NCBI GenBank assembly: GCA_002706405.1 | Contig: PALN01000072.1 | Location: 1-64,000, forward strand | Direction of reading: 5' to 3' | Length of the DNA stretch: 64,000 bases | From: Rhodospirillaceae bacterium | GTDB lineage: Bacteria; Pseudomonadota; Alphaproteobacteria; Rhodospirillales; Casp-alpha2 | Shown here: piece after piece, positions 36,721 through 45,363 of the stretch | Layout: each line of letters starts with the position of its first letter | How positions within the stretch are numbered: the stretch's first letter is position 1 | Notes under the pieces: model-generated | What the model was told of the DNA's origin: nothing | Databases searched by the model: none | The model's input: the letters and a program-made list of their open reading frames with translations, nothing else | Translations under genes and position numbers: made by a program

Positions 36721-39102
36721 ATGACGAAGCGCCCTCATGATGAATCTGGGTTGGGTAGGTCCTCTTCCGCCAAGGGCAAGCCTTTCGGAGACACGGCCCG
36801 AGAGTTCCAAGAAAATGGATATGCCCCAATTCCCTTGAACGGTAAACAGCCTCTCGTAACCCAATGGCAAAGCTATTCCGCAAGCAACAGTCGGCCTTCT
36901 GATTCGACACTTCGATCTTGGATCCGAAATTTCAGCGGCGCGAACATAGGATTGGTGCTCGGAGGTCTGATAGATGACGCACACCGCTTGGCGGTTATCG
37001 ACATCGACGACGAGAGATTTGTCGGAATGTTAACCGCGATCCTCGGCGATGACCTAGTCGTCAAGAAAGGGAAAAAGGGTGCAAGTGCATTTGTGCGTGC
37101 ACATGCGGAGCTCAAGACGTCAAGGCTTACATCGCCCACCTTAGGCCACGTTGTTGACTTCCTTTCGAACAAAAGTCAGACGGTCGTGCCACCTTCGATC
37201 CACCCTGAAACGAAGCAGCCTTATACCTGGGTCGGTCGATCTCTTCTCGATGTGGACCGAGATGACCTTCCAGAGTTCAGCCTTCGAAACTTCAACTTGA
37301 TGAAAACAATCATCGAGTCTGAGCACACGGCAGCGATTCTTGAAGGTGACACGACCCATTGGCCAGTTCTACAGCTGAGCGGTCAATGCGTTCGCCATGG
37401 TGACGATGAGGAAATTGTCGCCGCGATCTCATCGCTGTTCCCGGCTGGATATGACGGCGACTCCCTTAAAGAGCTGCCTGGCATGGTCGCAGATGCTCGG
37501 GAAAAGGGATGGGATAATCCATCCGATAGCAGCGACTATGACCCCGGTGATGCCGGGCCTCGGCCCCTTGGTTACACCGAGCAACATACTTACATCTTCT
37601 ATCTGCCGACGCGGAGGCAAGTGATTCAACTATCTCCTCAACAACTAACAACACCGGCGGGCCTTTTGGGCTTGGAGGAACAGGAGTTCTGGGCGGAGCG
37701 ATATCCGAAGTTTGACAAGAATGGAAATCCGACCGGCGGCTTCACCTCCTTAATTGCGGGTAACAGTCTCATGAAGGCCTGCCGCAGAGCAGGGCCGTTC
37801 AACATGGCCCGCGTTCGGGGCAGGGGCGTGTGGCGTGAAGGCGATCGGATTATTGTCAATTTGACGGGAGATGTGCCCGAGGACGCCAAAAATGTTTATG
37901 TGTCGTTTGATCCGGTTGAGCTTGATGGCACTGTATCCGGCATAAATACCAGCGGCATCTTAGACGCCCTGTCCTTGCCTAACTGGCGGAATCCAGGCGA
38001 CCCGCTCCTCCTATTGGGGTGGATGTTCCTTGCGCCTATTTGCGGGGTGCTCGATTGGCGGCCACACATATTCATCGTCGGCGCGCGCAATACCGGTAAG
38101 ACGACGCTTGTAAACGGTATTACGAAACTCTTGTCTCCGCTGGCGGTGAGTCTAGATGGCCAGAGCACTGAGGCGGGGATCCGCCAAACCGTCGGCCCTG
38201 ACAGCCTTCCGATAATTCTCGATGAATTTGAAAGCGACGGGAAAACGTCGCGGTTGCTCAGCGTTCTCAAACTTGCGCGGAGTGCGTCGTCAGCTGAAGG
38301 GTACGTGGCACGGGGCACGCCGGAAGGCAGGGCTCTCCAGTTTAGCATTCGGTCGGCTTTCCTGTTCGCTGCGATCAACCCTACGATCGTCGGGGCGGCC
38401 GACGCGACACGAATAATCCAACTTCATTTGGACCGACACGACGACAACCCCGAGGTCGCTCGAGCTTTTAACCAGGCGATGCAGGAATTCGAGCAATATG
38501 CTCCAGGTTGGATTAAGGGGGCGATTTCATTTGCGCCTCAGGTTCCCAAGGCCGTTTCCACCTTCATTGGCGAAATGCCGCCGGGGGACAGTCGGCACAA
38601 CAAAAATATTGCAACGCTCCTGGCGGGGGCATTTTTGGCGCTTGAAGGTCGGACGCCGAACCCACTTGATGCTGCCGCCTGGTGCGAAAAGTATTTCGAT
38701 CTTATCGAGTCTCACGCTGAACCCCATAAAGACGATGACGCGGAAGACTGCCTTAATCTCCTGCTTGCGGCGATGAACGAGGGGGACAGTTTTGGAACCA
38801 TCTTGGCCACGGCGGCTCAGCAGGGGTCAGGGCATAACGCCTTGCCTGCAGTTGATGCTCTCCGTAACCACGGTATCAAATGGGTTGGCGACGGTTTCGT
38901 GGTGGCAAACAAGCACCCCGGCCTAGAGGCAATATTCGCTAAAACGCGGTGGGAAGGAAACGGTTGGAGCGCATCATTGCTCCGGATCGAAGGTGCTGTA
39001 CGCCGAGAGCCTGAGCGGTTCAATGGACCGCGACATCGAGGAGTATTCATCCCGGCGTCAGTCTTGGACGGTATCGAGCCAATGCCCCGTGGGCAATATT
39101 GA
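36721..39102 (+). CDS. Primase-polymerase/ATPase replication protein
   Basis: A 793-residue protein. Residues 20-220 resemble a prim-pol domain: GYAPIPLNGKQPLVTQWQSY, NIGLVLGG, the metal motif VIDIDDERF and HVVDFLSNKSQTVVPPSIHP. Residues about 415-620 are a DUF927/SF3-like ATPase: IFIVGARNTGKTTLVNGITKLL (Walker A near 455), LPIILDEFESDG (Walker B near 495), then FLFAAINPTIVGAADATRIIQLHLDR. The order is that of replication proteins of satellite phages and integrative plasmids. It is coupled to the HTH gene. It suggests the excised circle can replicate. Confidence 0.85.
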   Translation: MTKRPHDESGLGRSSSAKGKPFGDTAREFQENGYAPIPLNGKQPLVTQWQSYSASNSRPSDSTLRSWIRNFSGANIGLVLGGLIDDAHRLAVIDIDDERFVGMLTAILGDDLVVKKGKKGASAFVRAHAELKTSRLTSPTLGHVVDFLSNKSQTVVPPSIHPETKQPYTWVGRSLLDVDRDDLPEFSLRNFNLMKTIIESEHTAAILEGDTTHWPVLQLSGQCVRHGDDEEIVAAISSLFPAGYDGDSLKELPGMVADAREKGWDNPSDSSDYDPGDAGPRPLGYTEQHTYIFYLPTRRQVIQLSPQQLTTPAGLLGLEEQEFWAERYPKFDKNGNPTGGFTSLIAGNSLMKACRRAGPFNMARVRGRGVWREGDRIIVNLTGDVPEDAKNVYVSFDPVELDGTVSGINTSGILDALSLPNWRNPGDPLLLLGWMFLAPICGVLDWRPHIFIVGARNTGKTTLVNGITKLLSPLAVSLDGQSTEAGIRQTVGPDSLPIILDEFESDGKTSRLLSVLKLARSASSAEGYVARGTPEGRALQFSIRSAFLFAAINPTIVGAADATRIIQLHLDRHDDNPEVARAFNQAMQEFEQYAPGWIKGAISFAPQVPKAVSTFIGEMPPGDSRHNKNIATLLAGAFLALEGRTPNPLDAAAWCEKYFDLIESHAEPHKDDDAEDCLNLLLAAMNEGDSFGTILATAAQQGSGHNALPAVDALRNHGIKWVGDGFVVANKHPGLEAIFAKTRWEGNGWSASLLRIEGAVRREPERFNGPRHRGVFIPASVLDGIEPMPRGQY

Positions 39103-39126
39103 CCTTGCCCATTTGGCCCCGTCACG

Positions 39127-39720
39127 TCACATATCTAAGTAGATATGGTTCGGTATAGGGGGAGGGGTGCTATCGCCCCTCCCTCGATCATGTGGTCGCC
39201 GTCCTCCCAGTCGTGACGTGACCGCCCGCCGGGCATGATCTTGACGGGCTGCGTAGGGGTGCAGGCGGCGGACATGAGCTCCGGTACCGGGCGATCTCGT
39301 CATGCCCCTCGCTGGGCGCCACCTGGCGCGGAGTGGCGGCATCGGCACCCCATCTACCCGCCGCAGCTCGGACCAGGGCCAGCAAGCCGCCTCACCATTG
39401 GTTTGAGTCTTGTATGGCCGCACATGCGCGGAAATTCGGCTGGGCCCAGGGCGCCGGGAAATCCGTACCGTGCCTCTACGGCCATCTTCGGGCCCCCTGT
39501 GGGCTATTCTGGGCGGCGAGCTCGATCGCGTGTCGGGCCCTGGGGCGGGGCACGGAGCGTGTCGAATATAGGGCTCACCGCCGGGTCGGACGGTTATCCC
39601 GTGCTTCCTGCGCACTTCGAATACTGGATAATGGGTCAGAGCCCGTGGAAACCGGGGCCTTTGAAATTCCAGCCCCTACGTCAGGTGGGTACCCTGGTAT
39701 TGATAGGGGGGTGAGTGCTT
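39127..39720. other. GC-rich block with inverted repeats, no convincing gene
   Basis: About 600 bases of distinctly higher GC than the island genes on both sides. Long open frames on both strands overlap each other, are rich in Arg/Pro/Gly and show no domain, so they look like GC artefacts. Structure is visible: stem GGGCATGA (39231-39238) with TCATGCCC (39300-39307); palindrome CCGGTACCGG (39281-39290); GCGCCA-CC-TGGCGC (39316-39329); palindrome CTGGGCCCAG (39440-39449). A structured RNA or a replication origin is possible. Bases 39721-39902 hold AT-rich sequence, probably the promoter of the next operon. Confidence 0.5.
39131..39146. promoter_or_regulatory. Palindrome ATATCTA-AG-TAGATAT
   Basis: A perfect 7-bp inverted repeat with 2-base centre just after the primase stop. 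It is followed by a GC-rich hairpin (GGGAGGGG 39160-39167 with CCCCTCCC 39176-39183) that may end transcription. Confidence 0.4.
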
Positions 39721-39902
39721 GTTCGCGCCAGTTAATCTGCGCCTTTCGGGGGACCCAAGCTGCGCGATCGGGAAGTGACTTTTGAAATAGGACTTTCCCC
39801 CTATGTACGCTTTTACTTAAGTGTATATTACTCCAGGTGGTGGGGTGACAGACTGGTTATTCTACTTAAAATGTTCTCCAATTAGTCGCTCGGAGGGGGC
39901 TG

Positions 39903-40811
39903 GTGGTACCGAATTTTCAAGAATTGATGCGCCCTGTCTTGGAATGCGCGAGCAGTGGCGAAGTCAAGATCGGCGATGTGGTCGAGCAGGTCGCCGATAA
40001 GCTTGCTCTCTCCCAAGAGGATCGGGATCTCCTTCTTCCTAGTGGGAGGCAAACTCGTTTCGCCAACCGAGTTCATTGGGCAAAAAGTTACCTGAAACAG
40101 GCTGGTCTAGTTAAGGCGACCAAGCGAGGGCACTTCATCATAACAGACCGTGGCCGTCAGGCCCTGGATGATCAAGCCGTCGCCATTGATAAGTCTTATC
40201 TGGAACAGTTCGAAGAGTATCAAGATTTCCAGGCGCGGACGCGCGATACTGCCGATGGTGGGGCCGGGAATCAATCGGACTTAGATGACAGTGCTACGCC
40301 TGACGAAGTTCTTCGTGCGGCACACAAGAAGATCAACGCGGCACTTTCTGCGGAGCTTCTTGACCGTCTCCGTGACGCATCGCCAGCATTCTTTGAGAAC
40401 CTCATTGTCGAGTTGCTGCTCGCAATGGGGTACGGAGGTTCCTCCGAAGACGCCGGCCGGGCACTTGGACAGAGTGGCGACAATGGTGTTGACGGGGTGA
40501 TCGACCAAGACCCTCTTGGCGTGGATCAAATCTATGTTCAAGCAAAGCGGTACGCAGAGGGGAATAATATTGGGCCTGGGGCGATCCGCGATTTCTTCGG
40601 CGCTCTAAATTTGAAGCGGGCGCAAAAGGGAATTTTTGTCACGACCTCGTCATTCAGTCCCGAAGCCCAAAAAACGGCCGGGGACCTCGGAATGCGGATT
40701 GTGCTGATTGACGGCGCGGAACTCGCTCGGCTTATGATTCGTTACAATATTGGATGCAGGGATGAGGATGTGTTGCATCTGAAAAAGATCGACGAGGAAT
40801 TTTTTGAATAG
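39903..40811 (+). CDS. mrr: Mrr-like restriction endonuclease
   Basis: A 302-residue protein. The N-terminal winged helix (Mrr_N) covers residues 1-85 (LMRPVLECASSGEVKIGDVVEQVA; RVHWAKSYLKQAGLV). The C-terminal PD-(D/E)xK domain has FENLIVELLLAMGYGG, the catalytic Asp in SGDNGVDGVI near 197, and QIYVQAKRY near 213 as the QxK motif. It cleaves modified DNA in the family. GTG start at 39903 with GGAGGGGG ahead. It leads the hsd operon, 54 bases before hsdR. Confidence 0.92.
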   Translation: MVPNFQELMRPVLECASSGEVKIGDVVEQVADKLALSQEDRDLLLPSGRQTRFANRVHWAKSYLKQAGLVKATKRGHFIITDRGRQALDDQAVAIDKSYLEQFEEYQDFQARTRDTADGGAGNQSDLDDSATPDEVLRAAHKKINAALSAELLDRLRDASPAFFENLIVELLLAMGYGGSSEDAGRALGQSGDNGVDGVIDQDPLGVDQIYVQAKRYAEGNNIGPGAIRDFFGALNLKRAQKGIFVTTSSFSPEAQKTAGDLGMRIVLIDGAELARLMIRYNIGCRDEDVLHLKKIDEEFFE

Positions 40812-40865
40812 TCTGCAAGCCAATAATTATCGAGGCCTAAGGTACCGCGACGGGAGGCGCGAGGG

Positions 40866-43667
40866 GTGTCCAAAACTGAAGCTCAAACGCGTGCCGAACT
40901 AATTGATTCTCTGCTTGCTAAAGCGGGGTGGGATGTCGATGACCCCACTCAAGTTGTTCAAGAGTTCGATATCTTGACCTCTCTGCCTGAGGGAGTTGAA
41001 GAGCCGCGCACGCCATACGAGGGGCACCAATTCAGCGATTATGTCCTACTTGGAAAAGATGGACGTCCGCTTGCTGTCGTCGAAGCGAAAAGAACCAGTA
41101 AGGACGCCGCCCTAGGGAGGGAGCAGGCAAAGCAATACTGCTACAACATCCAAAATGATAAGGGGGGCGAGCTTCCTTTCTGTTTCTATACCAATGGGTA
41201 TGAGACGTTTTATTGGGATTTAGAAAATCATCCTCCTCGCAGGGTAGTTGGCTTTCCGACGCGGGACGATCTTGAGCGATTTCTTTACATTCGAAAAAAT
41301 CGAAAACCACTAACGGATGAGCTTATCAACCCGGACATTGCCGGAAGGGACTACCAAATCAGGGCGATCCGTTCCGTACTTGAAGGCTTGGAACAGAAAA
41401 AGCGGAACTTCCTTCTCGTGATGGCTACAGGAACGGGGAAGACGCGCACCTGTATCGCTTTGGTAGACGTATTAATGCGGGCGAGCCATGCGGAGAGAGT
41501 TTTGTTTTTGGTGGACCGGATTGCGCTACGCGAGCAGGCGCTTAATGCGTTTAAAGAATTTTTGCCTAACGAACCGAGATGGCCCAATGTTGGTGAAAAG
41601 CTAATTGCAAAAGACCGGCGGGTTTATGTTTCAACCTACCCGTCTATGCTCAACATAATACGGGATGAAAACCAAAACCTTTCGCCACATTTTTTTGACT
41701 TCGTCGTAGTCGATGAAAGTCATAGGTCGATCTACAACACTTACGGGGAAATTCTCGATTATTTCAAGGCCACAACCCTCGGTCTGACGGCGACGCCTAC
41801 AGACATAATCGATCACAACACCTTCCAACTTTTTCATTGCGGCGACGGTATCCCGACCTTCGCCTTCACATATGAAGAGGCGGTGAACAACGTTCCGCCT
41901 TACCTCTGTAATTTTCAAGTTATGAAAATTCAGACCCGCTTTCAGATGGAGGGCATTAGCAAGCGTACGATCTCGCTTGAGGACCAAAAGAGGTTGATGC
42001 TCGAAGGGAAAGAGATCGAGGAAATCAATTTCGAGGGAATGGAACTAGAAAAGCGAGTAATCAATCGCGGTACAAACGCGTTGATCGTCCGGGAGTTCAT
42101 GGAGGAGTGTATCAAGGATCCGAACGGCGTTCTTCCGGGGAAGACGATCTTCTTCTGCTCCTCCATCCAACATGCGAGGCGGATCGAAGAAATTTTTGAC
42201 AGCCTCTTTCCTGAACACAGTGGTGAATTGGCGAAAGTGCTCGTCTCAGATGATCCTCGCGTCTACGGAAAAGGTGGGCTGTTAGACCAGTTTACCAACA
42301 ACGACATGCCTCGAATTGCAATCAGTGTCGGCATGCTTGATACCGGTGTTGACGTGCGCGAAGTAGTCAATCTGGTATTCGCCAAGCCGATCTATTCGTA
42401 TACGCGTTTCTGGCAGATGATTGGTCGTGGGACCCGGTTACTCGAGGAAAAAAAGTTAAAACCCTGGTGCACCGAAAAAGACGTATTCCTAATCCTGGAT
42501 TGCTGGGACAACTTCGAATACTTCAAGCTCGAGCCAAAAGGGAAGGAGCAGAAACCTCAGATCCCTCTTCCGGTTCGGCTAACCGGTCTTCGTCTGGACA
42601 AAATTGAAAAAGCGCTCGACAAAGGTCGCGCTGAAATTGTTGGGCGAGAAGTTTCCAAGCTTCGCAAGCAGATTTCCGAACTTCCAAAAGAGTCAGTCTT
42701 TGTCAAAGAAGCTTCATCGTCGTTGAGCGCACTTGATGAAGAAAATTTTTGGGCGGCCCTCAACCATCAAAAAATTGAGTTCTTGCGCCAAGAGATAAAG
42801 CCGTTGTTCCGCACAGTCTCCGAAGTGGATTTTAAGGCGATGCGCTTTGAAAAGGATGTCCTTGAGTTCTCTCTTTCGAAATTGACTCAGGATGACGCCC
42901 TTGCAGAAACCGTTAAGGCGGCAATAGTTGAGCAGATTGGCATGCTCCCGCTCAGCATACATTTTGTCAAAGCTGAAGAAGCCTTAATTCGGCAATCCCA
43001 AACGGACAGTTTCTGGTCAGTCGCTGACGAAGAAGCGTATGACACACTGACCGCAAAGCTCGGCCCACTCATGAAATTTCGTGAAAAGCCCGGCGCAGAA
43101 TTGGGGCCTGTACACCTCGACCTCAAAGACGAAATTCACCGAAAAGAGTTTGTCGAGTTTGGGCCGGAAAACGAAGCAGTCAGCACTTCCCGTTATCGGG
43201 AGATGGCAGAGGCCCTGATTTCTAATCTGGTGGAGGAAAATCACATCCTCCAGAAAATTCGGGACGGCCATGAAGTGACGCCAGAAGAGGCTAAAGCGCT
43301 CGCCGATCTCTTACATGCTGAGCACCCGCACGTTACAGAAGACCTTCTCCGCCAAGCCTACAAAAACCGGAAGGCTCATTTTATCCAATTCATCCGCCAT
43401 ATCCTAGGGATCGAAACTTTAAAAAGCTTTCCTGAAACAGTCAGTGAAGCTTTTGACCGGTTCATCAAAGATCATTCGAACCTAACGACACGACAACTGG
43501 ATTTCCTAGGGTTGCTCAAAAACTTCATCATCGATCGGGAAACGGTCGAAAGAAAAGACCTTATCAAGTCTCCATTCACAGTTATCCATCCGCAGGGGAT
43601 ACGAGGGGTTTTCAGCCCAGCTGAAGTAGAAGACATATTACAACTGACTGAGGAATTGGCCGCTTGA
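40866..43667 (+). CDS. hsdR: Type I restriction enzyme, R subunit
   Basis: A 933-residue motor/nuclease. The N-terminal nuclease domain shows the PD-(D/E)xK pattern YVLLGKDGRPLAVVEAKRTSKD near residue 60-80. The SF2 translocase has Walker A VMATGTGKTRTC near 186, VDESHRS near 281, GLTATPTD and a late motif QMIGRGTRL near 517. The C-terminal region matches the EcoEI-type R family and binds the methylase core. It translocates and cuts unmethylated DNA. GTG start at 40866 behind a GGGAGG site. It precedes hsdM by 37 bases. Confidence 0.95.
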   Translation: MSKTEAQTRAELIDSLLAKAGWDVDDPTQVVQEFDILTSLPEGVEEPRTPYEGHQFSDYVLLGKDGRPLAVVEAKRTSKDAALGREQAKQYCYNIQNDKGGELPFCFYTNGYETFYWDLENHPPRRVVGFPTRDDLERFLYIRKNRKPLTDELINPDIAGRDYQIRAIRSVLEGLEQKKRNFLLVMATGTGKTRTCIALVDVLMRASHAERVLFLVDRIALREQALNAFKEFLPNEPRWPNVGEKLIAKDRRVYVSTYPSMLNIIRDENQNLSPHFFDFVVVDESHRSIYNTYGEILDYFKATTLGLTATPTDIIDHNTFQLFHCGDGIPTFAFTYEEAVNNVPPYLCNFQVMKIQTRFQMEGISKRTISLEDQKRLMLEGKEIEEINFEGMELEKRVINRGTNALIVREFMEECIKDPNGVLPGKTIFFCSSIQHARRIEEIFDSLFPEHSGELAKVLVSDDPRVYGKGGLLDQFTNNDMPRIAISVGMLDTGVDVREVVNLVFAKPIYSYTRFWQMIGRGTRLLEEKKLKPWCTEKDVFLILDCWDNFEYFKLEPKGKEQKPQIPLPVRLTGLRLDKIEKALDKGRAEIVGREVSKLRKQISELPKESVFVKEASSSLSALDEENFWAALNHQKIEFLRQEIKPLFRTVSEVDFKAMRFEKDVLEFSLSKLTQDDALAETVKAAIVEQIGMLPLSIHFVKAEEALIRQSQTDSFWSVADEEAYDTLTAKLGPLMKFREKPGAELGPVHLDLKDEIHRKEFVEFGPENEAVSTSRYREMAEALISNLVEENHILQKIRDGHEVTPEEAKALADLLHAEHPHVTEDLLRQAYKNRKAHFIQFIRHILGIETLKSFPETVSEAFDRFIKDHSNLTTRQLDFLGLLKNFIIDRETVERKDLIKSPFTVIHPQGIRGVFSPAEVEDILQLTEELAA

Positions 43668-43704
43668 TCGGCGGATCAGCTGCGAAACATAAGGTGCTGG
43701 CACA

Positions 43705-45363
43705 ATGCTGCAGAACAATCCCGAGCTTAGAAATTTAATCGACCAACTCTGGAACAAATTCTGGAGTGGCGGCATTTCAAATCCACTGACGGCGATCGAG
43801 CAAATCACATACCTGCTGTTCATGAAACGGCTCGACGACTTGGATCAGAAACGGAAGGCCGACGCAGAATTTACGGGCGAAGCTTACGTTTCGAAATTTT
43901 CTGGCACTTGGATTCCGCCCGAACACCAAGGCAAAAACGATGCTGGATCCTATGCGATCGACAAAGACACATTACGCTGGAGCTATTTTAAACGCATGCC
44001 CGCTGGCGAAATGCTCACCCACGTACAGACAAAGGTATTTCCGTTTCTAAAAGATATGAACGGCGCCGAATCCAATTTCACTCATCATATGCAGAACGCT
44101 GTTTTCATCATCCCAAAGTCCAGCCTGATGGTGGAGGCGGTCAAAACCATCGACGAGATTTTTGAGTTGATGGAGAACGAATCCGCGGAGAAAGGGCAGG
44201 CCTTCCAAGATATCCAAGGCGATGTGTACGAATACTTGCTGTCCGAAATCGCGACCGCCGGTAAGAACGGCCAATTTCGAACGCCCCGACACATCATCAA
44301 ATTGATGGTCGAATTGGTCCAGCCGCAACTAGGTCACAAAATCGCCGACCCTGCTTGCGGTACGGGCGGTTTTTTGTTGGGCGCCTATCAATACATTGTC
44401 ACCCAGCTCGCCATGAAAGCGGGCGCAAAGAATGTAAAGCCAGATGAAGATGGCTTCGTCCGGTCTTCTGTGGCGGCAAGCCTAACTGAGAAAGTTCAGG
44501 CTACTTTGGATAGCTCTTTAATTGGCTATGACATTGACAGCACGATGGTGCGCCTCGGTCTGATGAATTTGATGATGCACGGTATCGATGAACCGCAGAT
44601 CGACTACAAGGACACTCTCAGCAAGGGATACGATGAAGAGGCTAAATACGACATCATCATGGCCAATCCGCCTTTCACTGGTAGCATCGATAGAGGTGAC
44701 ATCAGCGAACGTCTTCAAATATCAACAACCAAAACTGAGCTGTTGTTTGTAGAAAATATTTATCGGATTCTTAGAAAAGGCGGAACTGCGGCGGTGATCA
44801 TACCTCAAGGTGTGTTGTTCGGTACTGGCCGGGCATTTGTGAGCCTCAGGCGGCTATTGGTTGAAAGTTGTGATTTGAAGGCTGTAATTACCATGCCGAG
44901 CGGCGTCTTTAAGCCATATGCTGGTGTGAGTACTGCCATCCTGATTTTCACAAAGATTTGGGGGGTGGATGACAAAGTGAGTAAACCGGGGACGGACCAC
45001 GTGTGGTTCTTCGGCATGAAAGATGATGGATACTCGCTTGATGATAAGCGCATAAAGAAAGAAGGAAGCGGAGACCTGCAGCATATCGTGGCTAGTTTTC
45101 ACTCACGGGAACCAAAGACTGATTCTGATCGTAAACTTCAATATTTCTTCGTCCCTCGCGAAGAAATTGAGGATAAAGACTTTGATCTCAGCTTTGGCAG
45201 CTACAACGAAGATATATATGAGGAAATTGAATACGAGGACCCGAAAGAGATCATCGAAAATCTTTTAGAAACTGAAATAGGTGTGATGAAAGAAGCAGAA
45301 TTAGAAAAAATTCAGTCTGGGATCGTTCGCGAACTTCTGGACTTGAGGGGGATGATCAAATGA
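43705..45363 (+). CDS. hsdM: Type I restriction enzyme, M subunit
   Basis: A 552-residue adenine-N6 methyltransferase. The N-terminal HsdM_N helical region is followed by TAGKNGQFRTPRHIIKLMVEL, SAM motif DPACGTGGFLLGAY near residue 214 and catalytic NPPF near 320. The acidic C-terminal tail ends with a helix that would contact HsdS. Methylates the target and protects it. Its stop overlaps the hsdS start by 4 bases (ATGA), coupling M and S synthesis. Confidence 0.96.
   Translation: MLQNNPELRNLIDQLWNKFWSGGISNPLTAIEQITYLLFMKRLDDLDQKRKADAEFTGEAYVSKFSGTWIPPEHQGKNDAGSYAIDKDTLRWSYFKRMPAGEMLTHVQTKVFPFLKDMNGAESNFTHHMQNAVFIIPKSSLMVEAVKTIDEIFELMENESAEKGQAFQDIQGDVYEYLLSEIATAGKNGQFRTPRHIIKLMVELVQPQLGHKIADPACGTGGFLLGAYQYIVTQLAMKAGAKNVKPDEDGFVRSSVAASLTEKVQATLDSSLIGYDIDSTMVRLGLMNLMMHGIDEPQIDYKDTLSKGYDEEAKYDIIMANPPFTGSIDRGDISERLQISTTKTELLFVENIYRILRKGGTAAVIIPQGVLFGTGRAFVSLRRLLVESCDLKAVITMPSGVFKPYAGVSTAILIFTKIWGVDDKVSKPGTDHVWFFGMKDDGYSLDDKRIKKEGSGDLQHIVASFHSREPKTDSDRKLQYFFVPREEIEDKDFDLSFGSYNEDIYEEIEYEDPKEIIENLLETEIGVMKEAELEKIQSGIVRELLDLRGMIK

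Noticed and set aside
39127-39785. Three long overlapping open frames (39127-39615 minus, 39235-39714 plus, 39333-39785 plus)
   Set aside because: They overlap in three frames, are rich in Arg, Pro and Gly, show no domain and lie in a GC-rich block where stops are rare. Kept only as a possible structured region.
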